From positions 1-21,788 of the forward strand of contig JAHHTY010000036.1 of assembly GCA_020024325.1 (NCBI GenBank): 21,788 nt of DNA, written 5' to 3'. Shown in pieces: positions 1 to 7,644 of this stretch. Numbering within the stretch: position 1 is the stretch's first letter; the number at the start of each line of letters is the position of its first letter. Made by a program: the position numbers and the translations under genes. Below the pieces are notes generated by a model that was not told where the DNA came from, ran no database searches, and saw only the letters and a program-made list of their open reading frames with translations. Source of the DNA: Negativibacillus sp. (lineage in GTDB: Bacteria; Bacillota; Clostridia; Oscillospirales; Ruminococcaceae).

Positions 1-502
1 GTTTTGTACCTTCTTTGTTTTACAGCTCATAGCGGCATCAAAAACTTTCCAGCTCATAGTTATCTTTCTAATATAGGAGGTATATCGTTCTATTTCTCTT
101 CAAAGTCTATCATGAAGATGTGAACATTTCTATAATTTTTTTAAATTAACCAGGAGATTTCCCATTAAAGTGTTTGCACTGTTTAACAATACACAGAATA
201 ATTCTAATTATAACTTCTGAAAAACTTTGCTATTCTTAAAGTTGCAATAAATAAAAAAACCGGTATTCTTTTACGAAGTACCGATTCTTTTCCTCTAGTA
301 TAGCATCTATCAAATGAGTTGCCGTCAATCATTTTGTAGAAATAATGTCTTAGTAAACTTTATCTTGAAAATAGAAGTTATTTAATAATTTCTAGGTAAG
401 AGATAATAACTGGTGCAAATATTTAAATTTGCTTTTACTGTTATAGATCAAAAATTCAAATATATTTGTATTATTGCTGCAAAATAAAGAAATCATTTTC
501 AA
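1..502. other. Gene-free AT-rich stretch
   Basis: No reading frame with a credible ribosome binding site and start was found on either strand. A 10-base direct repeat, CAGCTCATAG, occurs at 23-32 and 50-59. An AGGAGG at about 76-81 is not followed by a usable start codon. A hairpin at 258-286, described separately, is the only strong structure. Short AT-rich palindromes around 414-431 and 457-468 are what this composition would give by chance. Confidence 0.5.
251..287 (-). terminator. Orphan Rho-independent terminator
   Basis: Read on the minus strand, AATCGGTA pairs with TACCGGTT (one G-U pair; a single extra base and a short loop lie between the arms) and is followed by a run of T. The arms pair better on the minus strand than on the plus strand, so it probably stops minus-strand transcription. 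The nearest minus-strand gene already has a terminator near 503-540, so what this one terminates is unclear. Confidence 0.5.
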
Positions 503-540
503 GACAACACAAACAGACCCTGAAAGATTCCTTCAGAGCC
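503..540 (-). terminator. Terminator after the small membrane protein gene
   Basis: On the minus strand GGCTCTGAA pairs with TTCAGGGTC (9 bp including two G-U pairs, loop 525-531), followed by a T-rich tail. It lies 24 bases past the stop of the 137-residue membrane protein gene, the right place and orientation to end that transcript. Confidence 0.6.
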
Positions 541-563
541 TTCATTGATCTTATAATAGAAAC

Positions 564-977
564 TTAAAATACCATTGCAACCACGGATATTATAATAAAG
601 ATAGCACCTGAAAAAAAGTTTGCTGCAAAGTTGCAGGCAACTCTTTCTTCTTTTGTTAACTCATCAAAAGAAACTGCATCTTCTTCTACAAAATCCACCA
701 TTTCCTTGGTTCGATGTTTCTTCTTTTCAGTTTCTTCTTTTCTTTTTTTATAATGGAAGCCAACACCATCTAATCTCAAATAGCCGATCCATGCCATCAT
801 CCATAAAAAGGCGCCCACAATTAAAAAGGCATGTTCTGTCATATTAAAATAGTGCTCTATATTGATAAAACGATCCCAAATCAAAGAAATCACAAGTCCA
901 ATACCCACTCTGGTAAGCATTTTGTAGATTATAGGACGTGTCATGTAGGCGTGATACAATTTAATTATTTTTTTCAT
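564..977 (-). CDS. Small integral membrane protein, function unknown
   Basis: This encodes 137 residues that I cannot assign to a named family. Three hydrophobic segments, about residues 19-35, 48-68 and 114-137, suggest three membrane helices. Between the second and third is a strongly charged segment (about 77-112), first lysine-rich (KKRKEETEKKK) and then acidic (DFVEED), likely a soluble loop. The ATG is preceded by AGAAAAGG nine bases upstream, a moderate ribosome binding site. The gene starts about 40 bases after the opp operon terminator and has its own terminator, so it is probably a separate unit, or is reached by read-through from opp. The reading frame fills its space and the hydrophobic pattern is regular, which supports a real protein; the role is unknown. 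Confidence 0.75.
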   Translation of the reverse strand: MKKIIKLYHAYMTRPIIYKMLTRVGIGLVISLIWDRFINIEHYFNMTEHAFLIVGAFLWMMAWIGYLRLDGVGFHYKKRKEETEKKKHRTKEMVDFVEEDAVSFDELTKEERVACNFAANFFSGAIFIIISVVAMVF

Positions 978-1012
978 TTAAAAAAACCTTTTCTACTTTT
1001 TATACAAATTAA

Positions 1013-1053
1013 AGCTAAAAGAGAACCAGTCAGAAAGACCGGTTCTCTTTTTA
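1013..1053 (-). terminator. Terminator of the opp operon
   Basis: GAGAACCAGTC (1021-1031) and GACCGGTTCTC (1037-1047) form an 11-bp stem with a 5-base loop; the single non-Watson-Crick position is a G-U pair on the minus transcript. A and T runs flank both sides, so it could work in both directions. It starts about 20 bases after the oppF stop. Confidence 0.85.
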
Positions 1054-1073
1054 CAATTCTTACAAAGCGATTC

Positions 1074-2018
1074 TTACTTTGGAGAATTTGCAATTTCTTT
1101 TCTGTACTGCTCCAGTTCCTTCTGATTTCCGTAAACAAAGTGACCTGGAAGAATTTCTTCCCAAATTGGTTTGTCAACAGAATAGTCATGAACAGATGTG
1201 TCGTAAACAAGAAGTTTCTTCTTCTTTTCAACCTCTGGGTCTGGCTGTGGAACTGCAGAAAGCAGAGCTTTTGTATATGGGTGCAGAGGATGACGGAAAA
1301 GTTCTTCCGCTTCTGCCAATTCAACAATTCTGCCTTTGTGAATAACTGCAATTCTATCAGAAATGAAACGTACAACAGACAAGTCATGTGCAATGAACAG
1401 ATAGGTAAGACCTCTATCTTTCTTCAGACGGTTGAGCAGGTTCAATACCTGTGCACGAATGGATACGTCCAAAGCGGAAATAGGTTCATCAGCTACGATA
1501 AATTCAGGTTCCATAACAAGAGCTCTTGCAATACCGATACGCTGTCTTTGACCACCAGAGAACTCGTGTGGGAAACGAGAAGCAAACTCTGGCAGCAAGC
1601 CAACTTCATGCAAAGCTTTCTGAACTTTCTCTTCTCTGTCTTTTTCATCTTTGTAAAGGTGATGGTTAATCAAGCCTTCAGAAATGATGTAGTCTACTTT
1701 AGCTCTTTCATTCAAAGAAGCCATTGGGTCCTGGAAAATCATCTGACATTTACGGATAACTTCTTTATCCAGTTCTTTAGAGATTTTTCCATTGATCTTT
1801 TTACCACTCAGGTAGATTTCACCTGCTGAAGTTGGATTAATTCTCAGAATAGCACGACCGATTGTAGTTTTACCAGAACCGGACTCACCAACCAGAGAAA
1901 AGGTTTCACCTTTATAAATGTCGAAATTTACATGATCAACAGCGACAAATTTTTTTCTACCGCTGCCAAAGGTAATCTGCAAATCTTTAACTTCGATTAG
2001 TTTTTCTCTCTCTGCCAT
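1074..2018 (-). CDS. oppF: Oligopeptide ABC transporter ATPase OppF (AmiF type)
   Basis: One of the two cytoplasmic ATPases that power peptide import. In the 314 residues: Walker A GESGSGKT at 44-51, Q-loop Gln96, signature SGGQR at 154-158, Walker B FIVADE at 173-178, and H-loop His211. All catalytic residues are present. The C-terminal tail contains IWEEILPGHFVYGNQ, which resembles the tail of streptococcal AmiF rather than that of E. coli OppF. The ATG follows GAGAGG by eight bases and lies four bases after the oppD stop, so it is cotranscribed and probably translationally coupled to oppD. It is the last gene of the operon, directly before a strong terminator. Known for the family: OppD and OppF form a heterodimer on the inner face of the OppB/OppC channel. 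Confidence 0.95.
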   Translation of the reverse strand: MAEREKLIEVKDLQITFGSGRKKFVAVDHVNFDIYKGETFSLVGESGSGKTTIGRAILRINPTSAGEIYLSGKKINGKISKELDKEVIRKCQMIFQDPMASLNERAKVDYIISEGLINHHLYKDEKDREEKVQKALHEVGLLPEFASRFPHEFSGGQRQRIGIARALVMEPEFIVADEPISALDVSIRAQVLNLLNRLKKDRGLTYLFIAHDLSVVRFISDRIAVIHKGRIVELAEAEELFRHPLHPYTKALLSAVPQPDPEVEKKKKLLVYDTSVHDYSVDKPIWEEILPGHFVYGNQKELEQYRKEIANSPK

Positions 2019-2022
2019 GCCA

Positions 2023-3063
2023 TTAACCTCTCTCTCTCATTGTCTCACGCAGGCGGCGAACGGCTTCTGGCTGCTCTATCTTAGGAGCACGTGGATCCAA
2101 ATACCATGTCTTTGCCTTATGAGTTTCAGAGACGCTGAAGAACGGCGGCTCTTTTACAAAATCAATCGCTAACGCCTGTTTGTTTCTAGGTGCAAATGCG
2201 TCACCTTTAATGGTGTTGAACAGGTTCGGAGGAGTACCCTCAATGGAAGGTAGATCGTGACCCTTTACACCAAGCTGTGGAAGTGCAGACAGCAGTGCCC
2301 AAGTATATGGATGCCATGCATCGTAGAAAATTTCATTAACCAATCCATATTCTACAATCTGACCAGCATACATAACTGCAACACGGTCAGCTACGTTTGC
2401 AACAACGCCCAAGTCATGGGTGATATAAATAACTGTCATATGGAGTTCAGACTGCAGATTACGAACCAGGTCCAAAATCTGTGCCTGAATTGTAACGTCC
2501 AAAGCAGTGGTTGGCTCGTCACAAATCAGAATCTGAGGACGGCAAGCAACAGCAATTGCAATAACAACACGCTGTCTCATACCACCGGAGAACTCATGAG
2601 GATACTGATTGTAACGGCGTTCAGGATCAGGAATGCCTACTTTTTTCAGCATTTCGATTGCTTCCTTCTTCGCTTCTTCGCCTTTCAATCCCTGATGCAG
2701 CTCAATACTTTCTTCAATCTGTTTACCAACTTTTTTCAGTGGGTTCAAAGAAGTCATTGGGTCCTGCATAACCATTGCAATTTTCTTGCCTCGGATTGTC
2801 AGCCACTCTTTTTCTGTTTTGTATTTTGAGATATCTACCCCATTGTATGTAATGGAGCCGTTGGTAATACTACCATTGGCATCCAACATACCGATGAAAG
2901 ATTTTGTAAATACTGATTTACCGGATCCAGATTCTCCTACGATTGCAAGAGTTTCTCCTTCATATAAATCCAGTGAGCACCCACGAATTGCTGTTAACTT
3001 ACGACCACGCAGACTGAACTGGATTTCCACATCTTTAGCAGATAAAATAGGTTCTTTTGCCAT
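2023..3063 (-). CDS. oppD: Oligopeptide ABC transporter ATPase OppD (AmiE type)
   Basis: Partner ATPase of OppF, 346 residues. Walker A GESGSGKS is at 43-50, Q-loop Gln100, signature SGGMR at 159-163, Walker B ILICDE at 178-183, H-loop His216. The C-terminal oligopeptide-transporter extension begins near 275 (EGTPPNLFN). Many Opp/Dpp ATPases have cysteines here that bind an Fe-S cluster; this one reads KGDAFAPRNKQALAIDF with none, as I recall for AmiE/OppD of streptococci and lactococci. That places the system with Gram-positive Ami-type importers. The ATG has AGGAGG eight bases upstream. The gap to oppC is 24 bases. No truncation or missing catalytic residue is seen. Confidence 0.95.
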   Translation of the reverse strand: MAKEPILSAKDVEIQFSLRGRKLTAIRGCSLDLYEGETLAIVGESGSGKSVFTKSFIGMLDANGSITNGSITYNGVDISKYKTEKEWLTIRGKKIAMVMQDPMTSLNPLKKVGKQIEESIELHQGLKGEEAKKEAIEMLKKVGIPDPERRYNQYPHEFSGGMRQRVVIAIAVACRPQILICDEPTTALDVTIQAQILDLVRNLQSELHMTVIYITHDLGVVANVADRVAVMYAGQIVEYGLVNEIFYDAWHPYTWALLSALPQLGVKGHDLPSIEGTPPNLFNTIKGDAFAPRNKQALAIDFVKEPPFFSVSETHKAKTWYLDPRAPKIEQPEAVRRLRETMRERG

Positions 3064-3087
3064 TATGTTTTCCTCCTGTTCTTTAAT

Positions 3088-4038
3088 TTATACGTGATTA
3101 CGTGGGTCGGAAGCATCCGAGAATGCGTTACCGATCAGGTAGAATGTGATTGTGATTACAGAAACGATTACAGCTGGGAAAATCAGCAGGTATGGATAAT
3201 CAAGGAAGTAGCTACGAGCATTTCTCAGCAGAATACCCAAAGAAGGTGTATTGATATCAAGACCAAGACCCAAGTAAGACAGCATAGATTCCATACCGAT
3301 GGTGCCTGGGATAGACAGAGCCAGTCGGAGAATGATAACACTGATCAGCTGTGGGAGAATGTTCTTAACCAGTACACGATGGATTGGTGTACCAAGAGTT
3401 CTGGACGCCAGGTTAAATTCACGGTCACGATACATCAATACCAGGTTTCTAACGTTTCTTGCCATTACAAGCCAACCAAACGCGATCAAGGATACACACA
3501 TGATAAGGAAGCTCTGACCAACCAAGAGAGCAATCAGTGTCATGTAGATAATCATTGGAACGTTATTGATGATGTTGTAAACTTCAGTGAAGAAACGGTC
3601 AAGCTGACGAACATAGCCCCAAACGCATCCGATGGTAATACCAACGACACATTCACCAAGAGCTACAATCAAAGCCAGTTTAATAGATGTCTGGGATGCA
3701 TACCAAACCTGACACCAGTAGTCACGACCGATGTTATCGGTACCGAACCAATATTCAGCGTTTGGACGAATAAATGCTTTTGAGCTATCTGTTACCAGAT
3801 TTGCATAATCATATTTACCAATTGCAAGAGCGATGAAAGAAAAAATAACGAGTGCGAAGAAAATAATGCTCAAGATTACAGCAGATTTTTTCTTCATAAA
3901 GTTTTGGAAAACAGATTTCCAGTAGGAATAATCCGAGTAGCCTATCATTTCAGCAGCTTCAGGAGAATATTCTACAAAGTGAAACAGCTCATCTTCGTTT
4001 TCCAGTTTCTGATCTAATACTTTGTTCTGATCTTCCAC
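3088..4038 (-). CDS. oppC: Oligopeptide ABC transporter permease OppC
   Basis: Second membrane subunit of the peptide channel, 316 residues. A soluble N-terminal tail of about 50 residues precedes the first membrane helix (about 54-74), typical of OppC. Further helices follow, and the cytoplasmic EAA loop that docks on the ATPases is visible as FNLASRTLGTPIHRVLVKNI near residues 207-227. The start is GTG, whose G is shared with the TAG stop of oppB; GGAGG inside the oppB end supplies the ribosome binding site nine bases upstream. This one-base overlap implies translational coupling and equal production of the two permeases. Binding-protein-dependent transport system inner membrane family. Confidence 0.93.
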   Translation of the reverse strand: MEDQNKVLDQKLENEDELFHFVEYSPEAAEMIGYSDYSYWKSVFQNFMKKKSAVILSIIFFALVIFSFIALAIGKYDYANLVTDSSKAFIRPNAEYWFGTDNIGRDYWCQVWYASQTSIKLALIVALGECVVGITIGCVWGYVRQLDRFFTEVYNIINNVPMIIYMTLIALLVGQSFLIMCVSLIAFGWLVMARNVRNLVLMYRDREFNLASRTLGTPIHRVLVKNILPQLISVIILRLALSIPGTIGMESMLSYLGLGLDINTPSLGILLRNARSYFLDYPYLLIFPAVIVSVITITFYLIGNAFSDASDPRNHV

Positions 4039-4988
4039 TATCTTGAACCTCCTTTATCTGCAAGTCTAATTCTTGGGTCAATAATCATCATGAGAATATC
4101 GCCTAAGAATACACCAATTACACCTAATGTTGCATACAAAATTACCAGAGTCTGAACGACGTTTGTATCATAACGGCTGATTGCGTCAGTCAGCAGAGGA
4201 CCCATACCTGGAACAGAGAAGAATCTCTCTACCAGCAAGGAACCACCGATTGTAAACAGCAAAGATGCTGGCAAATACTGTGCAAGTGGTACAAATGCGT
4301 TTCTGAGAACGTGTTTGGTCATAATCTTCTGAGTAGAAAGACCTTTTACACGAGCCAGTTTGATGTAATCTTTGTTGATTTCATCAATCATGTAACGTCT
4401 GGTCCACAAAGCCCACCATGCAATGGAGCCCATAGCCAAACATACAATTGGGAGAATACTGGATGGTCCCACATTTCTGGAAGAATACATTGACGGCAAG
4501 CCCAAAACTCGGGAACCGAAAATCAATATCAGAGAGTAGGATACCAGAGGCGGTACAGCGTTTACGAAGATTGTGTAAGCGGTACCAATATGGTCTGCCA
4601 ATTTATCTTTTCGACGTGCTTGGAGAATACCAATAGCAACACCAACCACAACGGAAATACCAACGGAAATCAGACCCATTTTCATTGAAATTGCGAACTT
4701 ATCCCCAATTACTTTTACAACAGGGACACCATTCTGAATTCTTCTTGATTCACCAAAATCAAACTGAACCAAATTGCCATAGAAGCTAAATAACTGTTTT
4801 GGTAATGGATCAAGAAGACCTGCTGCTAAGAGCTGTTCCTGCTTCTGCTGTTCTGTAAATTTCATCAGCTGTTCTTCTGTGAAATAATAGTCAGTAGGCA
4901 GCATTCTAAGCAACAGAAATACGATTGTTACAACGATAAGAACTGTTACCAGAGACTGTGCAAGTCTTTTAACTGTATACTTAAACAT
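4038..4988 (-). CDS. oppB: Oligopeptide ABC transporter permease OppB (AmiC-like)
   Basis: First membrane subunit of the peptide channel, 316 residues. The N-terminus (MFKYTVKRLAQSLVTV) is the characteristic OppB/DppB first helix, followed by a large extracytoplasmic segment (about 31-95), four or five further helices, and the EAA loop as DYIKLARVKGLSTQKI near residues 205-225. Streptococcal AmiC is considerably longer, so this is the compact form. The ATG lies nine bases after the oppA stop with AAGGTG just ahead of it, overlapping the oppA stop codon. It is therefore cotranscribed with oppA; no terminator-like hairpin separates them. Confidence 0.93.
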   Translation of the reverse strand: MFKYTVKRLAQSLVTVLIVVTIVFLLLRMLPTDYYFTEEQLMKFTEQQKQEQLLAAGLLDPLPKQLFSFYGNLVQFDFGESRRIQNGVPVVKVIGDKFAISMKMGLISVGISVVVGVAIGILQARRKDKLADHIGTAYTIFVNAVPPLVSYSLILIFGSRVLGLPSMYSSRNVGPSSILPIVCLAMGSIAWWALWTRRYMIDEINKDYIKLARVKGLSTQKIMTKHVLRNAFVPLAQYLPASLLFTIGGSLLVERFFSVPGMGPLLTDAISRYDTNVVQTLVILYATLGVIGVFLGDILMMIIDPRIRLADKGGSR

Positions 4989-4997
4989 AAGCGCACC

Positions 4998-6992
4998 TTA
5001 CTTCTTTGTGCTTGCAGCGTGTTCTGCTGCAAGTGCTGTCGCCTGCTCTGTAGTGTAGGCGTCTTTAGAAGTTCTCCAATTCTTCATTTTTTCATTTTGA
5101 CAACCAAACATTGCATTTGCTCTGCTTGTGTTATCAATTCTGCTCAAGCACCATCCCTGCTGATAGTTTACAGGTACAACCAGTGCATGCTGCAACATAT
5201 ATGCTTCTGCTTTTGCATAGGCTTTATATCTTGCATCCATATCATCAGTGATTGCATTTGCTTCTTCCACCAGCTTGGTGTACTCTTTGTAAGTATCCAA
5301 CAGAGCTTTGTTTGCCGGAGTTTCTTCTGTAATTTCATTGATATAAGAGTAATTCTGAGAATAGTATGCTTGTGGGGTTCCGTATGTTTCCTGACCCAGA
5401 TAGTTCTGAGGATCACCATAATCTGCGCCCCATCCATTGTTTACAATAGAGTGAAGATGTGGTTTAATTACCTCAGAGTTCAATTTAGAAACATATGTTT
5501 TGATGTTCAGGGTTACATAATCGTCACCCAAAGACTCAGAGAAGAGTTGCTTTGTTACATTTGCACTATCCAAAGCTGTCTGGGAAGACGCCGGGATATA
5601 GTAATCAATTCCTACCGGGAAAGTAACTCCCAGAGCTGTCAATTCTTCTATTGCCTGTTTTTTATACTGTTCTGCTTTCTCTTTATCCAGTCTTGCCGGA
5701 GTTTTACCATTGATTTCCAGACCCAGTTCCTTTGCTACAAGCTCAGTGTATTCTGTACCATCGGAGGTGTAAACAAGACCTTTCATGGTGTAGAAGTTGT
5801 TTTCGCAGCTCATTGGATCAAGTGCGTTAACACGTTTCCACATATTTGTCAGGTCAAGACCATAGTACCAAGAAAGTCTGAATGCTTCGTTTGCAACTGC
5901 TGTGTTCCAATTTTCGTCCGGTGTACCGTCTTCTTTCATTTTATTGAAATTGAAGTGGTATGGATAGGAGTATTTGGAAGCAACTGCAGGGACAATGTAA
6001 TCATGGAATTCGTGTCCTTCGTTTTCGCTGATTGTTTTAATCTGACTTTCTGTTAAATCACAATAATCAACTTCACCAGACTGATACAGCTGGAATGCAA
6101 CGTCGGAAGACTCTACCATTTTAATAGTAACACTGTCAAACAAACTTGCTTCTTTATCCCAGTACGTTGGGTTTTTTTCCAAGATCTTTTCATTACCCTG
6201 GATATATGAGGTCATGGTGTAACAACCATTGTACCACATTGTTTCATTCGTCATAGATTTAACGCCGTCCGGTCCGCCCAGTTCATCTACCATTGCCTGT
6301 GACATCGGGAACAAACAAGCGTAAGTTCCTACTGTATAAAAATACGGGGTTGGATTGATACAGGTGTAAACAACAGTGTTTTCATCCGGTGTTGCAATTC
6401 CAACCATTTCACGGAACTTAGAACCTTCTTCAGCTGTTAAAGCGTATGCTTCTTCTTTAGAAAGAGTTTTTGTGTATTCGTAATATTCTTCTGCACCTTT
6501 AATCATCTCAAGTGGCATGGAAGTGTTGGAAGAATCATTCTTGTGGAAATTCAGTACCCATTCCAAACCAGTTGCGAAGTCATTGGCAACACAGTTTGCT
6601 TTTTCCTGTGCATTCATATCCACCCATTTTACATCATTGCGCAGATTAAATGTCCATGTGAGTCCGCCATCTTCTGTGCTCCATTTTTCTGCAACTGCCG
6701 GCTGTACTTTACCGTAACTATCAGCTTCAACCAAGCCGTCTACCAAGTTACACAGGGTTTCAAAATCCTCCTGTCTTTGGCTGTACAACAGGTTAAAAGT
6801 TTCAAGTTCTCTGGTTGCAAGTCTTGGATAAACTAAATCCTTGACAGCGTTTGCGTTACCAGCGTCATTGGTAGTACCTCCGGCAGCTCCATTGTCTCCT
6901 TCGGATTCACCATTGCCGCCGTTACCACAGCCATTAAGCAATAATGCCGATGCCATGGCAAGCGCAAGCGCCCTTGACATTGTCTTCTTCAA
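4998..6992 (-). CDS. oppA: Oligopeptide-binding lipoprotein OppA (AmiA type)
   Basis: Extracellular peptide receptor of the importer, 664 residues, solute-binding protein family 5. The N-terminus has two lysines, a hydrophobic stretch and a lipobox LNGC with the lipidated cysteine at residue 22, so it is a membrane-anchored lipoprotein. A low-complexity Gly/Asn/Glu linker (about 23-48) precedes the globular domain. The segment around 101-118 (VAEKWSTEDGGLTWTFNL) is the family signature region. The length is near that of AmiA/AliA and above the roughly 540 of E. coli OppA. The start is TTG: AGGAGG lies eight bases upstream, and the next ATG (codon 5) has no such site. First gene of oppABCDF, behind a structured leader. 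Peptide length and sequence preference cannot be read from the sequence. Confidence 0.95.
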   Translation of the reverse strand: MKKTMSRALALAMASALLLNGCGNGGNGESEGDNGAAGGTTNDAGNANAVKDLVYPRLATRELETFNLLYSQRQEDFETLCNLVDGLVEADSYGKVQPAVAEKWSTEDGGLTWTFNLRNDVKWVDMNAQEKANCVANDFATGLEWVLNFHKNDSSNTSMPLEMIKGAEEYYEYTKTLSKEEAYALTAEEGSKFREMVGIATPDENTVVYTCINPTPYFYTVGTYACLFPMSQAMVDELGGPDGVKSMTNETMWYNGCYTMTSYIQGNEKILEKNPTYWDKEASLFDSVTIKMVESSDVAFQLYQSGEVDYCDLTESQIKTISENEGHEFHDYIVPAVASKYSYPYHFNFNKMKEDGTPDENWNTAVANEAFRLSWYYGLDLTNMWKRVNALDPMSCENNFYTMKGLVYTSDGTEYTELVAKELGLEINGKTPARLDKEKAEQYKKQAIEELTALGVTFPVGIDYYIPASSQTALDSANVTKQLFSESLGDDYVTLNIKTYVSKLNSEVIKPHLHSIVNNGWGADYGDPQNYLGQETYGTPQAYYSQNYSYINEITEETPANKALLDTYKEYTKLVEEANAITDDMDARYKAYAKAEAYMLQHALVVPVNYQQGWCLSRIDNTSRANAMFGCQNEKMKNWRTSKDAYTTEQATALAAEHAASTKK

Positions 6993-7016
6993 ATATACTT
7001 CCTCCTTCGCTTATAG

Positions 7017-7131
7017 GGTTCCTCCCCAGGAACCAAGCCATTCGCCATCTGCTGTCTAAATTGATATTGCCCTATCTCAGCAGAAGTTGTTATTGCCCTG
7101 CACTGTATTACCCTAAAATAATATGCAGCGC
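7017..7131 (-). promoter_or_regulatory. Structured 5' leader of oppA with three hairpins
   Basis: The predicted transcript runs about 155 nt before the oppA start. In transcript order it can form hairpin A (7131-7100: GCGCTG/CAGTGC plus TATTA/TAATA, with a two-base bulge), hairpin B (7084-7048: TCTGCTG/CAGCAGA around a 23-base loop) and hairpin C (7034-7017: GGTTCCT/AGGAACC, four-base loop). The ribosome binding site follows 10 bases after hairpin C. AGGGYAATA occurs three times (7114-7106, 7099-7091, 7073-7065): partly in loop A, between A and B, and in loop B. None of the hairpins is followed by a T run, so control at translation or RNA stability is more likely than termination. It matches no riboswitch class I recognise. 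Confidence 0.5.
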
Positions 7132-7153
7132 ATTCTCAATAACGACCGTATTT

Positions 7154-7182
7154 AGGATACCAAATCTCGACGAGTTTGTCAA
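7154..7182 (-). promoter_or_regulatory. Sigma-A promoter of the opp operon
   Basis: On the minus strand a perfect TTGACA (-35, 7182-7177) is separated by 17 bases from TATCCT (-10, 7159-7154). Transcription should begin near 7147, giving a leader of about 155 nt before the TTG start of oppA. Confidence 0.8.
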
Positions 7183-7475
7183 TATTATATATTAGTCCAT
7201 ATCCCTTGCAATTATTTGTGTACGATATATACAACTTATCCCGTAAAATCCCAAATGACAACCTTTTTTATTCTATAAATTGTATCTTTTTGATAAAAAC
7301 AAAGACCCCATTAAATATAGATTGCACAAAATTCAACCTGTTTAAAAAGCATCCAAAAAAACTATTTGTAATATTTTTCCTCCTTTTTTTATTCTAATAA
7401 ATTTATTTTCGACTTTTTGACTATTTGCAGATGTAAATTTTTATACATTTTAACTTTAATTTTATTATAATTTTT

Positions 7476-7504
7476 TTGATGAGATTCTAAACTTTCGTTA
7501 TAAT
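7476..7504 (+). promoter_or_regulatory. Candidate plus-strand sigma-A promoter without a gene
   Basis: TTGATG (7476-7481), a 17-base spacer and TATAAT (7499-7504) form a good promoter match on the plus strand. No coding sequence follows; the transcript would meet the hairpin at 7600-7626 after about 115 bases. The region is very AT-rich, so chance matches to TATAAT are expected, which limits confidence. Confidence 0.4.
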
Positions 7505-7510
7505 GTATAT

Positions 7511-7633
7511 CTTCAACATTGATTTTTAGTTGTATTGCATTTTAATACTATTTTTTATTACAATGCTACTTCTCTAAAGTGGTAAATTTTATACAAAAAG
7601 GACAGAGATTTTTCCTTTCTCCGTCCTTTTTTT
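7511..7633 (+). ncRNA. Candidate small RNA between oppA and galM
   Basis: The start is inferred from the promoter at 7476-7504 and the end from the terminator shared with galM. The roughly 120-nt product has no reading frame with a ribosome binding site. An internal hairpin is possible (GTATT/AATAC, and TTGTA with TACAA further along). This is a prediction from promoter and terminator placement only. Confidence 0.3.
7594..7633 (-). terminator. Terminator of galM, bidirectional
   Basis: GGACAGAGA (7600-7608) pairs with TCTCCGTCC (7618-7626) over nine positions with one imperfect pair, a G-U on the minus transcript. T runs follow on both strands (T7 on plus, T5 on minus). It lies about 20 bases after the galM stop. 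Confidence 0.85.
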
Positions 7634-7644
7634 AATCTTTTTTG

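Noticed and set aside
75..175. AGGAGG followed by a short open stretch of about 20 codons
   Set aside because: No start codon at a workable distance, and too short to recognise as a gene or gene remnant.
831..1829. A 332-codon open frame on the plus strand opposite oppF
   Set aside because: It is antisense to a gene with a full set of ABC ATPase motifs, has no ribosome binding site and encodes an unstructured Phe/Cys/Asn-rich sequence typical of an antisense frame.
2257..3783. Open frames on the plus strand opposite oppD and oppC
   Set aside because: Shadows of conserved genes with no start signals and no recognisable protein.
5019..6056. A 345-codon open frame on the plus strand opposite oppA
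   Set aside because: Antisense to a clear binding-protein gene; the product is cysteine- and phenylalanine-rich with no recognisable domain.
6993..7147. A T-box leader before oppA
   Set aside because: No TGGNACCGCG-type T-box sequence and no terminator/antiterminator pair is visible.
7176..7397. A 73-codon frame on the plus strand in the gap after the opp promoter
   Set aside because: Composition follows the AT-rich background, with no ribosome binding site and no protein-like pattern.
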